Shown here one piece after another: positions 1 through 12,415 of a DNA stretch of 64,000 nucleotides; positions within the stretch are counted from its first letter, which is position 1, and each line of letters starts with the position of its first letter. The DNA comes from Sorex araneus. Its lineage: Eukaryota > Chordata > Mammalia > Eulipotyphla > Soricidae. Location: the NCBI RefSeq assembly GCF_027595985.1, contig NC_073302.1, forward strand, positions 10,604,966 through 10,668,965. Reading direction: 5' to 3'. The notes beneath the pieces are model-generated. The model searched no databases and had not been told where the DNA came from. It saw only the letters and a program-made list of their open reading frames with translations. The position numbers and the translations under genes are program-made.

Positions 1-1661
1 AAACAGCATGGTACTGGAACAAAGGCAGAGCCGTAGACCAATGGAACAGGGTGGAATATCCCTACACACAACCCCAAATGTATGACCATCTAATCTTTGA
101 TAAGGGAGCAAGAGATGTGAAGTGGAGCAAGGAAAGCCTCTTTAACAAATGGTGCTGGCACAACTAGACAACCACATGCAAAAAAATGGGTTTAGACCTT
201 GACCTGACACCATGCACAAAAGTCACATCAAAATGGATTAAAGACCTCAACATTAGACCACAATCCATAAGGTACATTGAAGACAAGTCGGCGAAACCCT
301 CCACGATATTGAAGATAAAGGTATCTTCAAAGGTGACACGGAACTAAGCAATCTAGTAAAAACAGAGATCAACAAATGGGACTACATTAAACTAAAAAGC
401 TTCTGCACCGCAAGAGATACAGTGACCAGAATACAAAGACTATCCACAGAATGGGAAAGGATATTTACACAATACCCATCAGATAAGGGGTTGATATCAA
501 TGGTATATAAAGCACTGGTTGAGCTCTACAAGAAGAAAACATCCAACCCCATCAAAAAATGGGGCAAAGAAATGAACAGAAACTTTACCAAGGAAGAAAT
601 ACGAATGGCCAAAAGGCACATGAAAAAGTGCTCTACATCACTAATCATCAGAGAGATGCAGATCAAAACAACCATGAGATACCACCTCACACCACAGAGA
701 CTAGCACACATCCAAAAGAACAAAAGCAACCGCTGTTGGAGAGGATGTGGGGAGAAAGGGACCCTTCTTCACTGCTGGTGGGAATGCCGACTGGTTGAGC
801 CCTTCTGGAAAACAATTTGAACGACTCTCAAAAAATTAGATATTGAATTCCCATTTGACCCAGCAATACCACTGCTGGGAATATATCCCAGAGAGGCAAA
901 AAAGTACAATCGAAACAACATCTGCACATGTATGTTCATCGCAGCACTGTTTACAATAGCCAGAATCTGGAAAAAACCCGAATGCCCCAGAACGGATGAC
1001 TGGTTGAGGAAACTTTGGTACATCTATACAATGGAATACTATGCAGCTGTTAGAAAAAAGGAGGTCAAGAATTTTGTAGTTAAGTGGATGGGCATGAAAA
1101 GTTTCATGCTGAGTGAAATGAGTCAGAAAGAGAGAGACAGACATAGAAAGATTGCACTCATCTATGGTATATAGAATAACAGAGTGGGAGACTAACACCC
1201 AAGAACTGTAGAAATAAGTACCAGGAGGTTGACTCCATGGCTTCGAGGCTGGCCTCACGTTCCGGGGAAAGGTCAACTCAGAGAAGCGATCACCAACTAC
1301 ATTGTAGTCGAAGGCCATGTGGGGGAAGGGAGTTGCGGGCTGAATGAGGGCTAGAGACTGAGCACAGCGGCCACTCAACACCTTTATTGCAAACCACAAC
1401 AGCTAATTAGAGAGAGAAAACAGAAGGGAATGCCTTGCCACAGTGGCAGGGTGGGGTGGGGGGGAGATGGGATTGGGGAGGGTGGGAGGGACACTGGGTT
1501 TACGGGTGGTGGAGAATGGGCACTGGTGAAGGGATGGGTTCCCAAACTTTGTATGAGGGAAGTATAAGCACAAAAGTGTATTAATCTGTAACTGTACCCT
1601 CACGGTGATTCTCTAATTAAAAATAAATAAATTAAAAAATATATATATATAAAAAAAAGAA
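1..1661 (+). mobile_element. Young L1, 3' part (ORF2 C-terminus plus 3' UTR)
   Basis: The copy begins before the window and runs to an A-rich tail near 1661. The ORF2 C-terminal region is recognisable in pieces: a [16 protein letters not shown] stretch, then the Cys/His segment [16 protein letters not shown], then a terminal MSQKERDRHRKIAL motif ending in TAG at 1172-1174. Frameshifts near 290-330 and an in-frame TAG near 166 make it non-coding. The 3' UTR (1175-1640) contains a G-rich stretch (1445-1495), and the element ends in AT-rich simple sequence. It closely resembles the minus-strand L1s at 8112-14180 and 56036-61229, so it belongs to the same young subfamily. Confidence 0.93.
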
Positions 1662-2712
1662 GTCTTTAACCCTAAAAAACAATTAGTGACCAAGATACAA
1701 AGACAACACAGGGAATGAGAAAAATTATCTATGCAAAACCCATCTGATAAGGGGTTAATATCAAAGCTATATAAGACACTGGTAGAGATATATGAGCATG
1801 AAAAATGCTCTTCATCAATAATTATCAGGAGATGCAAATCAAAGCAATGATATATCATCTCACATCATAGAGACGGGCACACATCGTAAAGTACAGGAAC
1901 AACCAGTGCTGGTGCAGATGCGGGGAGAGAGGGACTCTTTCATTGTTGGTGAGAATGTCACCTGGTCTGACCTTTTTGGAAAACAATATGGACATTACTC
2001 AAATAAAGTGGAAATTGAATTCCCAATTGACCAAGCAATACCATATCTGGGAATAGACCTTGGGGGTCCAAAAACACACAACAGACACAGCATGTGCACT
2101 TCTATGGTCATTGCAACACTATTCTAAATAGCCAGAATATGGAAATAACCCGAATTCCCACAAACATACGACTGGATAAAGAAGCAATGGTGCATCTGCA
2201 CAATGGAATACTGTGCATTGGTTAGAAAACATGAAGTCATGAAATTTGCTATAAATTAATGGATATGGAGAGAATCATGCTGAAAAATGAATCAGTAAGA
2301 GATAGTCAGATAGAATGTGCAGTTCATTTGTGGAATATAAAACAAGCAAAGTAGTATGAGACTAATATCTAAGGCCAGGGAAAGGATGATTGGCCAATGG
2401 TTGGAAGGTTGCCACAAGAGCAGTGGAGGGGAGTGGCGGGAGAAAGGGAAGTTAGAATAGGGAAGGGACCAGTATGACAATAAATTTTGGTAATGATCAC
2501 TCTGAACATTGAAAGTAGGTAAATGGATATAAATGATGGTCTTTCAATACCTACATTGCAAAACACAGTGCTCAAAAGGAAAGGGAGAGAAGGAAAGACA
2601 AAGAGAAGAGAAAGGAAAAGTGCCTGCCATAGAGGCATGCAGGGAGAGGCGAGGGAGGGAAACTGGGGATATTGGCAATCTCCTGAAGGTATGGGGTTGG
2701 AACATTGAAAAC
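1662..2712 (+). mobile_element. Older L1 fragment, ORF2 C-terminus and 3' UTR
   Basis: This is a diverged L1 in the same orientation. The conserved ORF2 end (TGGTGAGAATG.., GAATACTGTGCATTGGTTAG) is visible but riddled with stops. The 3' UTR from about 2290 to 2712 is paralogous to 26086-26570 upstream of receptor unit B and, inverted, to about 52200-52620 upstream of unit C. The old L1 therefore predates the receptor-unit duplications and marks their upstream boundary. The younger L1 at 1-1661 abuts it. Confidence 0.85.
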
Positions 2713-3111
2713 AACTAAAAGAAATGAAATAAATGGCACGAAGAAAGGGCATCAGTTTTGAGAACTCAGTGGACCTTCTCTCTGGACCAAACCAGCCACA
2801 ATTTGGAAACTGGCACCCCAATATTGCTCCTGATTATTCCAACTGGTGCTACCTGATTGGAGAGTTGAGGTGGGAAATTCATTACATAACTTCTCCTAAA
2901 GTGCATTGTTTAAGCAGATATAATAAAGAGATTTATTTTACACTGAAAGGCATATTAATGGATCACAATAACTGGTGATGGGAGTGAGTTGAATGAAGTG
3001 TGTGAGAAGGATCATGTACTTGGAACCTCTTTCTGAGACGTCTGAATGAAGCACAGATCTGCCTCGGGCAAGGAGGTGTGTGTTAATACTTGTTAGATAT
3101 GGAGAGGAGTT

Positions 3112-3285
3112 TTTTTCTTTTTGGGTCACACCTGGCGATGCACAGTGGTTACTCCTGCCTCTGCACTCAGTGCACTAGGTGGTGCTCAGGGACCATACAG
3201 GATGCTGGGAATCGAACCTGGGTCGACCACGTGCAAGGCAAACATCCTACCCACTGTGCTCTCACACTACGCCAGGAGGGGTTGT
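3112..3285 (-). mobile_element. tRNA-derived SINE (type 1), antisense
   Basis: Read on + it shows the reverse complement of the element: a T-rich start, TTTTTGGGTCACACC, the CTCCTG..CTCTGCACTCAG body, GGATGCTGGGAATCGAACC (the complement of the B box), then GCAAGGCAAACATCCTACCC. Homologous sequence in unit B (about 27110-27115) lacks it, so it inserted after A and B separated. It ends in an A-rich tail, as expected for an L1-mobilised SINE. Confidence 0.9.
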
Positions 3286-4431
3286 TATTGTGCTGATGAT
3301 TAACTTAATGTTGTGTCACATAGTTGTGCTGTTGTGTGAGGACAGAGTAACTCAGCAGTTAACAAAGGAAGACTATGTTCATCAATTTGCAGCTCCATTC
3401 AGTCACTATCATTTCTGATTCAATAGCAGTGACTAAGCTATTGAATGAATCTTTTGATAAAATATGTAAAGTTTATTATAACAGTGGACATATATTGTGT
3501 GCCTGTTTCTTAGCTTGCATGATCTAATAAAACAGTAATAAAAGACTTAGAATCACAGAAATTATTATCAAAGTATATTTCTGTTAGCCTTCTGAAACAA
3601 GGCAGAGGGAAGTTACCTTACCTTTTTAGGGACAACCAGGAGTGTCTGGCAGAGACCCACAACCAGCCCTGTCAGACATGTGTATTGGTTTCATTGATGT
3701 TTGGAAAACGTCTCAGCCATTCCTGTGTCCAGTAGAAACTTAGCAGGCAGTTCTGTTCCCGGGACCCTTGATACCTGGAAAACTCTCTCAGGTGGCCTGA
3801 GCAGTTCTGCTCAACCACCTTCCCAATGTCTAATTGGACTGTGGCAATTACCTTCCTTTCCTTAACCAGGAGCTTAGGGACTTAGACTTAGTCCTTTATG
3901 AGGTTTTTAAATGGTATCTTAATTGGCTTCTAAGTCAAGGACGGACAGAGAAAGGTCAAGAGATTATGGACTCACAGAAGTTTCCATCCCACTGTTTTGT
4001 TTCTCCAAAGTATTGCAGAAGCTGAAGAAATACAAACTGGATGAGAAGGCTCCTGATGTACCAAGAGTGAAGATATCAGAGTGAGCTTATAATAGTAGGA
4101 CAGAAAGTTCTGTCTCTCTGCTTATAGAACTATGTAGATGCATCCCATATGCATATGCTGTGTGATGATTTCTTGCTTGTGTAATATGATAAAGTGTATG
4201 TTTCCTCAACAGGTGTCTGTACCTATGTGATATCTCCGACGATGCAGTAAGAAGAACAGACATATAAGCCCTTGAAAAATAGGGTAAGAGATAAGATATT
4301 TGTCTTTCAAATGTCTGGTTTGATGCCCCCGCATAGCCTAATGTATCCCAGGCATTACTAGGAGGGACCCCTGATCACAGACCAGTAATAAAATCTTAGT
4401 ACCATTAAGTGTGGCTAAGAAACAAGTTTTT

Positions 4432-4640
4432 CTTTTTTTTTTCACTGAACCATCATGAGATAGACTACTGATGTCCCCATTTCCATTCTGCCACCCACAC
4501 TCCCATTGTGCCTCTACACAGAACGCCTTTCTTCTCTCTTCCTCTATCTTTGTCTCACTATCCTTCTTTTCTTTGGGATATTATAGTTTGCAACACAGGT
4601 ACTGAATGATTATCATGTATATATCTTCTTTGAGCAATCA
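4432..4640 (-). mobile_element. Old L1 3'-UTR fragment
   Basis: A T-run is followed by CACTGAACCATCATGAGATAG and C-rich 3'-UTR-like sequence leading to a GGTACTGAATGATTATCATG stretch. The unit B homologue near 28180 retains only the distal part. The identification is by similarity to the other L1 3' UTRs in this window, and the boundaries are approximate. Confidence 0.55.
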
Positions 4641-6498
4641 GTTCTTTCCACGTGATCATTTCCAGCTATCATTGTCCTAGTGGTCACATCTCTATCCTAA
4701 CTGCCCATTCCTCCCGACGTGTGGAAATTTTCCAAGTATGAACCAGTCTTCCTGACTCTTGTTTCTACTGTAAATGAGTCAGAACAAAGGGGCAGACAGT
4801 AACTGATTGAAATCATTCGGGGATATAAAAAACATAGCAAGAGAATAATACTCAAAAGCAAGTTATAAAAAATAAAGGAAAGAGACAGGATGAAAGGCAA
4901 GATCTAAAAAAAATATTTAGAAGTAAAACTACATGTTATATAAATATTCTTTTCTCCCCGATCAGTATGGAAAATGTCAGGGAAGTTCCAGGAGCAAGTG
5001 AAGAGCACTCTGAGTGTGATTTGGACCCTCATTACCAAATATCTAGCCTGTTCTTTAACAATCTCTTTAACATTCTCAACTTGTAAACAATTATCAAAGT
5101 TCAGTCATGAGAATAACGAGTCTGTGAGACATAGATTTGTTCACCAGCAAGGTAAAGAAATTTCCTGAAAATTTCCTGAGTTTACCCATGGTCAGCATGG
5201 GGGAGTTTTGAAATCCTAACTCAGTGATGTGGTGATGTGTAATCTTTGCTTTCATGTCTCTTATGTTATCTCCCCATGTCATTCAATCTTTCAGTATTTA
5301 TTATTTATTAATAGTATCTGATTTGTATAGTATTTCTCTGATGGTATCTGTGAGTAAATGGGGCTCATCTTTATGCATACAGACACTTAGGAGTCTGTCA
5401 ATGATGGCCACATCACTGCATTGAGCAGGCAGGATCAGGTACATTTCTTTCTCCCGGTAATTGTACAAACATGTTCCTTTGATTCCAGTATCTCAAAGGT
5501 CAGAAATGGTCTAATCTAGAGTCTGGACTCTATATTTTTCTCTTATATTCAGGGTCTAATGGTCAAAAAAGGGTGACTTACACGTCTAGTCATGATCACA
5601 ATGCTATATTGAGATTTTAAATAGAAAAGTATTCACTAATCATTCAGCACAGTGTCTGGCAAATAATCAATTTCAGTCTCAAGACATTATAATAATCTTT
5701 TCTCAAACTAAATGTTTTTGTTATAAATCTCCAAGGTTCCTAAATCTCCAAATTCTGGGACAATACTTACAGAAGGCTTATCAAATAAGCCTGTCTAAAC
5801 AGGTATCTCACACTCTTTGTGAACAGGGTCTGATCCTCTTTTCCTGGGTGAAGGACTACAATAATCAAAAGTAAAATCCTATGAAAATCAAGGCTCTCTG
5901 TTTATTATAGTTTCTTAGTATATTGCTGTGTCTCCTCATGCAATCAGTCACAATCCACCTTAGAGAACACGGAGAGGTAGAAGCAGTGTCCTGAGCAGTT
6001 CAGTCTCTAAGAAAACCTTGCCTTCCTGTTATTTATCTTGAACACAAAGGCCAGCAAAGATTCCCTCCTTCAACTATATTGGAGTGATGTCACTTAGCAT
6101 TTCAGGAAATGTTAAATAAGAGGAGTAAGAGAGCCAGTGTTTTGTAATTAAGAGACAGATTCTGGTTAGACACATGTTGTCATTCCTTTCACCGGTATCT
6201 CTAGCAATGATAGAACTTTGCACACTTAGATATTATGATTTTGTACACTCTTTCAAAACTGAGACTTGCATTGCTTGCTTACTCATGTGTAGGGCTTTGT
6301 GCAGTTAAGTGTTACACAAAGTATTTTTGCTGATTTAGAAAAATATCTTATAAATTGTGAAGATATGATGTATTATTAGAACCCGAATGGTACATGGTGA
6401 TTCATGCATACATACATGTGAGTTATGAACAAAGTCATTACAAATAACACTTTCATGTAAAAATTTTGTTTCTATAATATGACTATTCAGGTTCTTAA

Positions 6499-6520
6499 CA
6501 TTTCTCTCTCTGACTCCCAG
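6499..6520 (+). promoter_or_regulatory. Probable 3' splice acceptor of OR-A coding exon
   Basis: A pyrimidine tract followed by CCCAG ends at 6520, 16 nt before the ATG. OR genes usually carry their whole coding sequence in one exon whose acceptor lies just upstream of the start. Receptor B has the same CCCAG at 30205-30209. The corresponding site in the dead receptor C reads CCAAAG. Confidence 0.6.
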
Positions 6521-6536
6521 AAGAAAGAGGAGCATC

Positions 6537-7484
6537 ATGAAGAGACGAAATGAGACCAGAGTATCTGAATTCCTCCTCCAGGGTCTCCCTATACCACCAG
6601 AACAACAGGGCTGGTTCTTGACCCTCTTCCTGGTCATATACCTGACCACCGTGTTGGGGAACCTGCTCATCGTCCTGCTCATCAGGATAGACTCTCGCCT
6701 CCACACACCCATGTACTTTTTCCTCAGTGTCTTGGCCTCCAATGACATGTTTTTATCATCTGTCACAGTCCCCAAAATGTTAGTGGACATGCAGAGCAAT
6801 CACAAGTCCATCTCCTATGCAGGGTGTGTTTCTCAGGTGTATTTTTTAATAGTATTTGCTTGTACTGATAATTTCATTCTTGCAGTGATGGCCTATGACA
6901 GGTATGTAGCCATCTGTCAGCCACTCCACTACACCATGATCATGAGGCGGGCACGGTGTATCTCATTAGTAGCTTGGTCCTGGATCATCAGTTTTTCACA
7001 CTCACTGATCCACACCCTGCTCTTGATCCAAGTGTCCTTCTGTGGTGACATTACCATCCCCCATTTCTTCTGTGAACTAACAGCATTGCTGGAGGTAAGC
7101 TGCTCAGACACTTCGGTCAATAACCTGGTCATATTCATTGAAGGAGTAACAATTATATATACTCCATTCACTTTTATCATGGGATCATATATCTGCATAT
7201 GGGCCACTGTCCTGAAAAATCCTTCTGCTAAGAAATTCTTCAAAGTCCTTTCTACCTGTGGTTCCCATCTCCTAGTTGTAGCTTTATTCTATGGAACCAT
7301 TGCAGAAGTGTACTTATTCTCCTCACCAGCCATGTCCAGTGCTAAAGAAATAGCTGCTTCTGTGATGTATATGATAGTCACCCCCATGCTGAACCCTTTC
7401 ATCTATAGTCTGAGAAACAGAGATATAAAACAAGCCTTAATGTTGTTTGCTGAGAAGATGATGTTCTGTAAGTCAACAACTTAG
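6537..7484 (+). CDS. Odorant receptor A, class II, family 1 (OR1J-like)
   Basis: This is an intact 315-residue, seven-transmembrane, odorant-binding GPCR, expected in the cilia of olfactory neurons and signalling through Golf and cAMP. Visible hallmarks are an N-glycosylation site at N5 (NET), GN in TM1 (41-42), LHTPMYFFL at 55-63, [10 protein letters not shown] at 118-127, and conserved Cys97 and Cys179 for the extracellular disulfide. LSTCGSHL in TM6 is at 238-245 and PMLNPFIYSLRN in TM7 at 283-294. The length is typical. The chosen ATG is the canonical start, with A at -3 and a splice acceptor 16 nt upstream. The N-terminal [16 protein letters not shown] suggests the OR1J group; that subfamily is from memory, while OR identity is certain. 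An AATAAA lies at 7531-7536, 47 nt past the stop. Paralogues in the window are 30226-31170 (intact) and 50059-50999 (dead). Confidence 0.96.
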   Translation: MKRRNETRVSEFLLQGLPIPPEQQGWFLTLFLVIYLTTVLGNLLIVLLIRIDSRLHTPMYFFLSVLASNDMFLSSVTVPKMLVDMQSNHKSISYAGCVSQVYFLIVFACTDNFILAVMAYDRYVAICQPLHYTMIMRRARCISLVAWSWIISFSHSLIHTLLLIQVSFCGDITIPHFFCELTALLEVSCSDTSVNNLVIFIEGVTIIYTPFTFIMGSYICIWATVLKNPSAKKFFKVLSTCGSHLLVVALFYGTIAEVYLFSSPAMSSAKEIAASVMYMIVTPMLNPFIYSLRNRDIKQALMLFAEKMMFCKSTT

Positions 7485-8111
7485 TCTGAATGAGATAACA
7501 AAGACACACAAACACTCATATATATACACAAATAAATAAGGAAGCTATTATAGAAGAACTGTTGTTCTGAGAGCTCAGATAAACCCTTTTACACACCCAC
7601 ATCTCAGATACCTTGGTATTTCCATGTCTCATGCTGCTGACATAAAACAGGTTTTATTAACCCTACTGACCAATAAAGGTAATGTTAAAGGAAGAGAGTC
7701 TTACATAAATAATGTTTTCAATTTCATTTTATTCTTACATTCACATTATAAATTTATTTATTTATTTATTTTTGCTTTTTGGGTCACTCCCGGCACTACA
7801 CAGGTGTTACTCCTGGCTCTGCACTCAGGAATTACTCCTGGCATTGCTCGGGGGGACCATATGGGATGCTGGGAATCAAACCTGGGTCAGCTGCATGCTA
7901 GGCTTATGCCCTACCCTTTGTGCTATAGCTCCACCCCTCCCATTATAAATTTTTAATGTCTCCCTTTCATTTCCTCTTACGTATGGATTCAAACCCTTCC
8001 TCAGTATCTCTATATTGCCATCAGATGATATTTTTTTCAGTTCAACCCACCCAAGTATAACTGGGATTCCCCAGCTCCCCAGAGCTGGAGGTAGACACTA
8101 CAATAATTGTA
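7485..8111 (+). other. 3' flank of receptor unit A
   Basis: This is non-coding sequence. It is paralogous to 31171-31620 (unit B) and, inverted, to 49420-50058 (unit C). It contains a candidate polyadenylation signal AATAAA at 7531-7536 and a SINE at 7756-7940. Unit homology stops at about 8110, where the L1 at 8112-14180 begins. The expected continuation is not found beyond that L1, so the unit was rearranged or cut there. Confidence 0.65.
7756..7940 (-). mobile_element. tRNA-derived SINE (type 1), antisense, with 12-bp TSD
   Basis: A TTTATTTATTT tail (the complement of an A-rich tail) precedes TTTTTGGGTCACTCC, and the tRNA-like head follows at the right end (GCTATAGCTCCACCCC). It is bounded by perfect direct repeats CATTATAAATTT at 7744-7755 and 7941-7952. 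The same insertion occupies the homologous site of unit C (49585-49770, inverted), while the unit B site (about 31430) is empty. Confidence 0.93.
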
Positions 8112-8592
8112 AAGTTTTTTTAAAAAATAATAAATTTATTTATGTTTAATTAATGAATCACCATGAGGGTACAGTTACGGATTTATACACATCTGTGCTT
8201 ATGCTTCCCCCATACAAAGTTCGGGAACCCATCCCTTCACCAGTGCCCATACTCCACCACCAGTAAACCCAGCATCCCTCCCATCCTCCCCAATCCCATC
8301 TCCCCCCACCCCACCCTGCCACTGTGGCAGGGTATTCCCTTCTGTTCTCTCTCTCTCTAATTAGCTGTTGTGGTTTGCAATAAAGGTGTTGAGTGGCCAC
8401 TGTGCTCAGTCTCTAGCCCTCATTCAGCCCGCAACTCCCTTCTCCCACATGGCCTTCGACTACATTATAGTTGGGGATCCCTTCTCTGAGTTGCCCTTTC
8501 CCCAGAATGTGAGGCCAGCCTCCTAGCCATGGAGTCAACCTCCTGGTAGTTGTTTCTACAATTCTTGGGTGTTAGTCTCCCACTCTGTTATT

Positions 8593-11500
8593 CTATATGT
8601 CATAGATGAGTGCAATCTTTCTATGTCTGTCTCTCTCTTTCTGACTCATTTCACTTAGCATGAAACTTTCCATGACGATCCACTTAAATAAAAAATTTGT
8701 GACCTCCTTTTTTCTAACAGCTGCATAGTATTCCATTGTATAGATGTACCAAAGTTTCCTCAACCAGTCATCCGTTCTAGGGCATTCGGGTTTTTTCCAG
8801 ATTCTGGCTATTGTAAACAGTGCTGCGATGAAGATACATGTGCAGATGCCATTTCGATTATACTTTTTTGCCTCTCAGGGATATATTCCCAGCAGTGGTA
8901 TTGCTGGGTCAAATGGAAGCTCAATTTCTAATTTTTTGAGAATCGTCCATATTGTTTTCCAGAAGGGCTGAACCAGTCGGCATTCCCACCAGTAGTGTAG
9001 AAGGGTCCCTTTCTCCCCACATCCTCTCCAACAGTGGTTGCTTTTGTTCTTTTGGATGTGCGCTAGTCTCTGTGGCGTGAGGTGGTAACTTGTGGTTGTT
9101 TTGATCTGCATCTCTCTGATGATTAGTGATGTAGAGCACTTTTTCATGTGCCTTTTGGCCATTCGTATTTCTTCTTTGGTAAAGTTTCTGTTCATTTCTT
9201 CGCCCCATTTTTTGATGGGGTTGGATGTTTTCTTCTTGTAGAGTTCAACCAGTGCTTTATATACCATTGATCTCAACCCCTTATCTGATGGGTATTGTGT
9301 AAATATCCTTTCCCATTCTGTGGATAGTCTTTGGATTCTGGTCACTGTATCTTTTGTGGTGCAGAAGCTTTTTAGTTTAATGTAGTCCCATTTGTTGATC
9401 TCTGTTTTTACTAGATTGCTTAGTTCCGTGTCATCTTTGAAGATACCTTTGTCTTCAATATCCTGGAGGGTTTTGCCGACCTTGTCTTCAATGTACCTTA
9501 TGGTTTGTGGTCTAATGTTGAGGTCTTTAATCCATTTTGATCTGACTTTTGTGCATGGTGGCAGGTCAAGATCTACGCCCATATTTTTGCATGTGGTTGT
9601 CCAGTTGTGCCAGCACCATTTGTTAAAGAGGCTTTCCTTGCTCCACTTCACATCTCTTGCTCCCTTATCAAAGATTAGATGATCATACATTTGGGGTTGT
9701 GTGTAAGGGTATTCCACCCTGTTCCATTGGTCTACGGCTCTGCCTTTGTTCCAGTACCATGTTGTTTTAATTGTTACTGCTTTGTCGTAAAGATTGAGGT
9801 TGGGGAGGGTGATGCCTCCCATCGTCTTTTTCCCAAGAATTGTTTTAGCTATCCTTGGACATTTGTTGTTCCATATGAATTTTAGGATTGCTTGATCCAT
9901 TTCTTTGAAGAATGTCATGGTTATACTTATAGGGATCGCGTTGAATCTGTGTAATGCTTTGGGGAGTATTGCCATTTTGACAACATTGATTCTCCCTATC
10001 CACGAGCAGGGTATATGTTTCTATTTCCTCATGTCCTCTTTGATTTCATGGAGTAGCGTTTTGTAGTTTTCTTTGTAGAGGTCTTTTACTTCCTTGGTTA
10101 AGCTTATTCCGAGGTACTTGATTTTCTGGGGCACGATTGTGAATGGGATTGCTTTTTTATGTCCATTTCCTCTGGCTCATTGTTTGCATATATGAAGGCC
10201 ATGGATTTTTGGGTATTGATTTTGTAGCCTGCAACTTTACTGTATAAGTCTATTGTTTCTAAGAGTTTCTTAGTAGAGGTTTTAGGCTTCTCTAGATATA
10301 GTATCATGTCGTCTGCAAATAGTGAGAGTTTGATTTCTTCCTTTCCTATCTGGATGCCCTTAATCTCTTTTTCTTGTCTAATAGCTATCGCAAGTACTTC
10401 CAGTACTATATTGAAGAGGAGTGGTGAGAGTGGGCATCCTTGTCTTGTGCCTGATCTCAGAGGAAAGGCCCTTAGTTTTTCCCCGTTGAGGATAATGCTT
10501 GCCGTAGGCTTGTGATATATGGCTTCGACTATCTTGAGGAAAGTTCCTCCAAACCCCATTTTGGCTAAGGTTTTCATCATGAAAGGATGTTGGATCTTGT
10601 CAAATGCTTTCTCTGCATCTATTGATATGATGATATGGTTTTTATCTTTGCTTTTATTGATATGGTGGATTATGTTGATTGATTTCCGAATGTTAAACCA
10701 TCCTTGCATCCCCGGGATGAATCCCACTTGGTCGTGATGTATGATCTTTTTGATGAGTTGTTGGATCCTATTTGCCAGTATTTTGTTGAGGATCTTCGCA
10801 TCGGTGTTCATCAGGGATATTGGTCTGTAATTTTCTTTCTTAGTGGTGTCTTTGTTTGCTTTTGGTATTAGGGAGATGTGTGCTTCATAGAAACTGTTTG
10901 GGAGATTTCCTGTTTTTTCAATTTCCTGGAAAAGTTTGAGGAAAACAGGCAGCAGGTCTTCTTTAAATGTTTGGAAGAATTCGCCAGTGAAGCCATCTGG
11001 GCCTGGGCTTTTGTTTTTGGGGAGGTTTTTGATCACAGTTTCAATTTCCTTAACATTGATGGGTCTATCAGGTATTCCAAGTCTTCTTTGTTCAGTCTTG
11101 GGAGATTGTAGGAATCGAGGAATCCATCCATTTCTTTTAGGTTCTCCTGTTTTGTGGCATATAGACTTTCGAAGTAGTCTCTAATGATCTTTTGAATCTC
11201 ACTGGTTTCTGTCATGATGTCCCCCTTTTCATTTCTGATTCGATTTATTAGGGTTCTTTCTCTTTCTTTCTTTGTGAGTCTTGCTAGCGGTTTATCAATC
11301 TTGTTTTTTTTTCTCGAAGAACCAGCTCTTTGTTTCATTGATCTTTTGGATTGTCTTTCTGGTTTCCATGTCATTAATTTCTGCTCTAATTTTTATTATT
11401 TCTTTCCTTCGATCTGGTTTGGGTTCCTTTTTCTGGTCCTTTTAAGGTCTTGAGTCGTGAAGTCAGGCTGTCTATGTGGGCCCTTTCTTCCTTCCTGAGG

Positions 11501-12415
11501 AATGCTTGGAGAGCTATAAATTTTCCCCTTACCACGGCTTTAGCTGCGTCCCATAGGTTTTGGCAGCTGGTGTCTTCATTCTCACATGTTTCTAAGTACT
11601 TTTTTGATTTCTTCCTTGATTTCCGTCCTGACCCACTCATTGTTCAACATTGAATTGTTTAATTTCCAAGTGTTTGACTTGATTCTCCGTGTCAGTGAGT
11701 GGTTAGCTTCTATCTTCAGCGCATCATGGTCTGAAAAGATGGTTGATACAATTTCTATTTTTCCGATTCTATTGAGGTATGTTCTGGGGCCCAGTACATG
11801 GTCTATTTTAGAAAATGTTCCGTGTGCACTGGAAAAGAATGTGTATTCTTTCTTTTGGGGGTGTAAGGCCCTGTATAGGTCTATTAGGCCTCTCTCTTCA
11901 ATTTCTTCTTTCAGAGTCAGTGTTTCCTTGTTGAGTTTTGTTCTTGTCGATCTATCTAGAGGTGATAAGGCCATATTGAAGTCTCCGACTACTATTGTGC
12001 TGTTAGTGATGTCCTCCTTAAAGTCTGTTAGGAGTTGTTTTAAATATTTAGCCAGTCGTTCATTAGGTACATATACGTTTACTAGTGTGATTTTCTCCTG
12101 TTGTACATATCCTTTGATAAATAGAAATAGAAAATGACCTTCACTGTCCCTTCTTATCTTTTTCAAACTGAAATCTATATTGTCAGATACCAGGATGGTC
12201 ACTCCAGCTTTTTTAAGGGAGTTGTTTGCTTGCAGGATTGTTTTCCATCCTTTGACTTTGAGTCTGTGTTTACTCTCATTGTTCAGGTGTGTTTCTTGCA
12301 GGCAGCATAATTTTGGGTTTAATTTTCGGATCCATTTTGCCACTCTGTGTCTCTTGATAGGTGCATTTAGGCCACTGACATTGAGAGAGATTATTGTGAT
12401 GGGGTTTTATGTCAT
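8593..12415 (-). pseudogene. L1 ORF2 (endonuclease/reverse transcriptase), disrupted
   Basis: ORF2p normally nicks DNA and performs target-primed reverse transcription. Three conserved parts are visible. The N-terminal endonuclease spans about 12343-11640, with QETHLN and a terminal SDHDALKIE motif. The reverse transcriptase spans 11036-10104, with [28 protein letters not shown] and the catalytic FADD at 10308-10319. The C-terminal Cys/His region lies within 9975-8875 ([16 protein letters not shown]). Lesions include TAA as the third codon, TGA just after GIYP at about 8875, and frameshifts near 11640, 11380, 11035 and 10100-9980. About 1,274 codons span the whole region, matching normal L1 ORF2 length. 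Its ATG overlaps the ORF1 stop as ATGA. Confidence 0.93.

Larger units (their letters stand above)
2713..6518 (+). other. Non-coding upstream segment of receptor unit A
   Basis: There is no supportable coding sequence here. The segment aligns by eye, nearly end to end, with 26727-30207 upstream of receptor B. Shared landmarks include GGACCTTCTCTCTGGACC at 2771, GATTCAATAGCAGTGACTAAGC at 3418 and the AT-rich block before each OR exon. OR genes usually have short non-coding 5' exons 1-10 kb upstream, so a promoter and leader exon probably lie here, but I cannot place them. Copy-specific changes include a SINE at about 3112-3285 that is absent at the homologous site in B (near 27110). The segment also holds remnants of an old L1 3' end at 4432-4640. 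Confidence 0.7.

Noticed and set aside
9392..9682. Plus-strand open frames opposite L1 ORF2 (also 10306-10737, 11586-12137, 58987-59334 and 63487-63891)
   Set aside because: They are antisense shadows of the L1 ORFs and show no protein-family signature.
10104..11036. Intact reverse transcriptase gene of a live element
   Set aside because: It is the RT segment of an L1 ORF2 that has a TAA at codon 3 and other frameshifts, so the element is not active.
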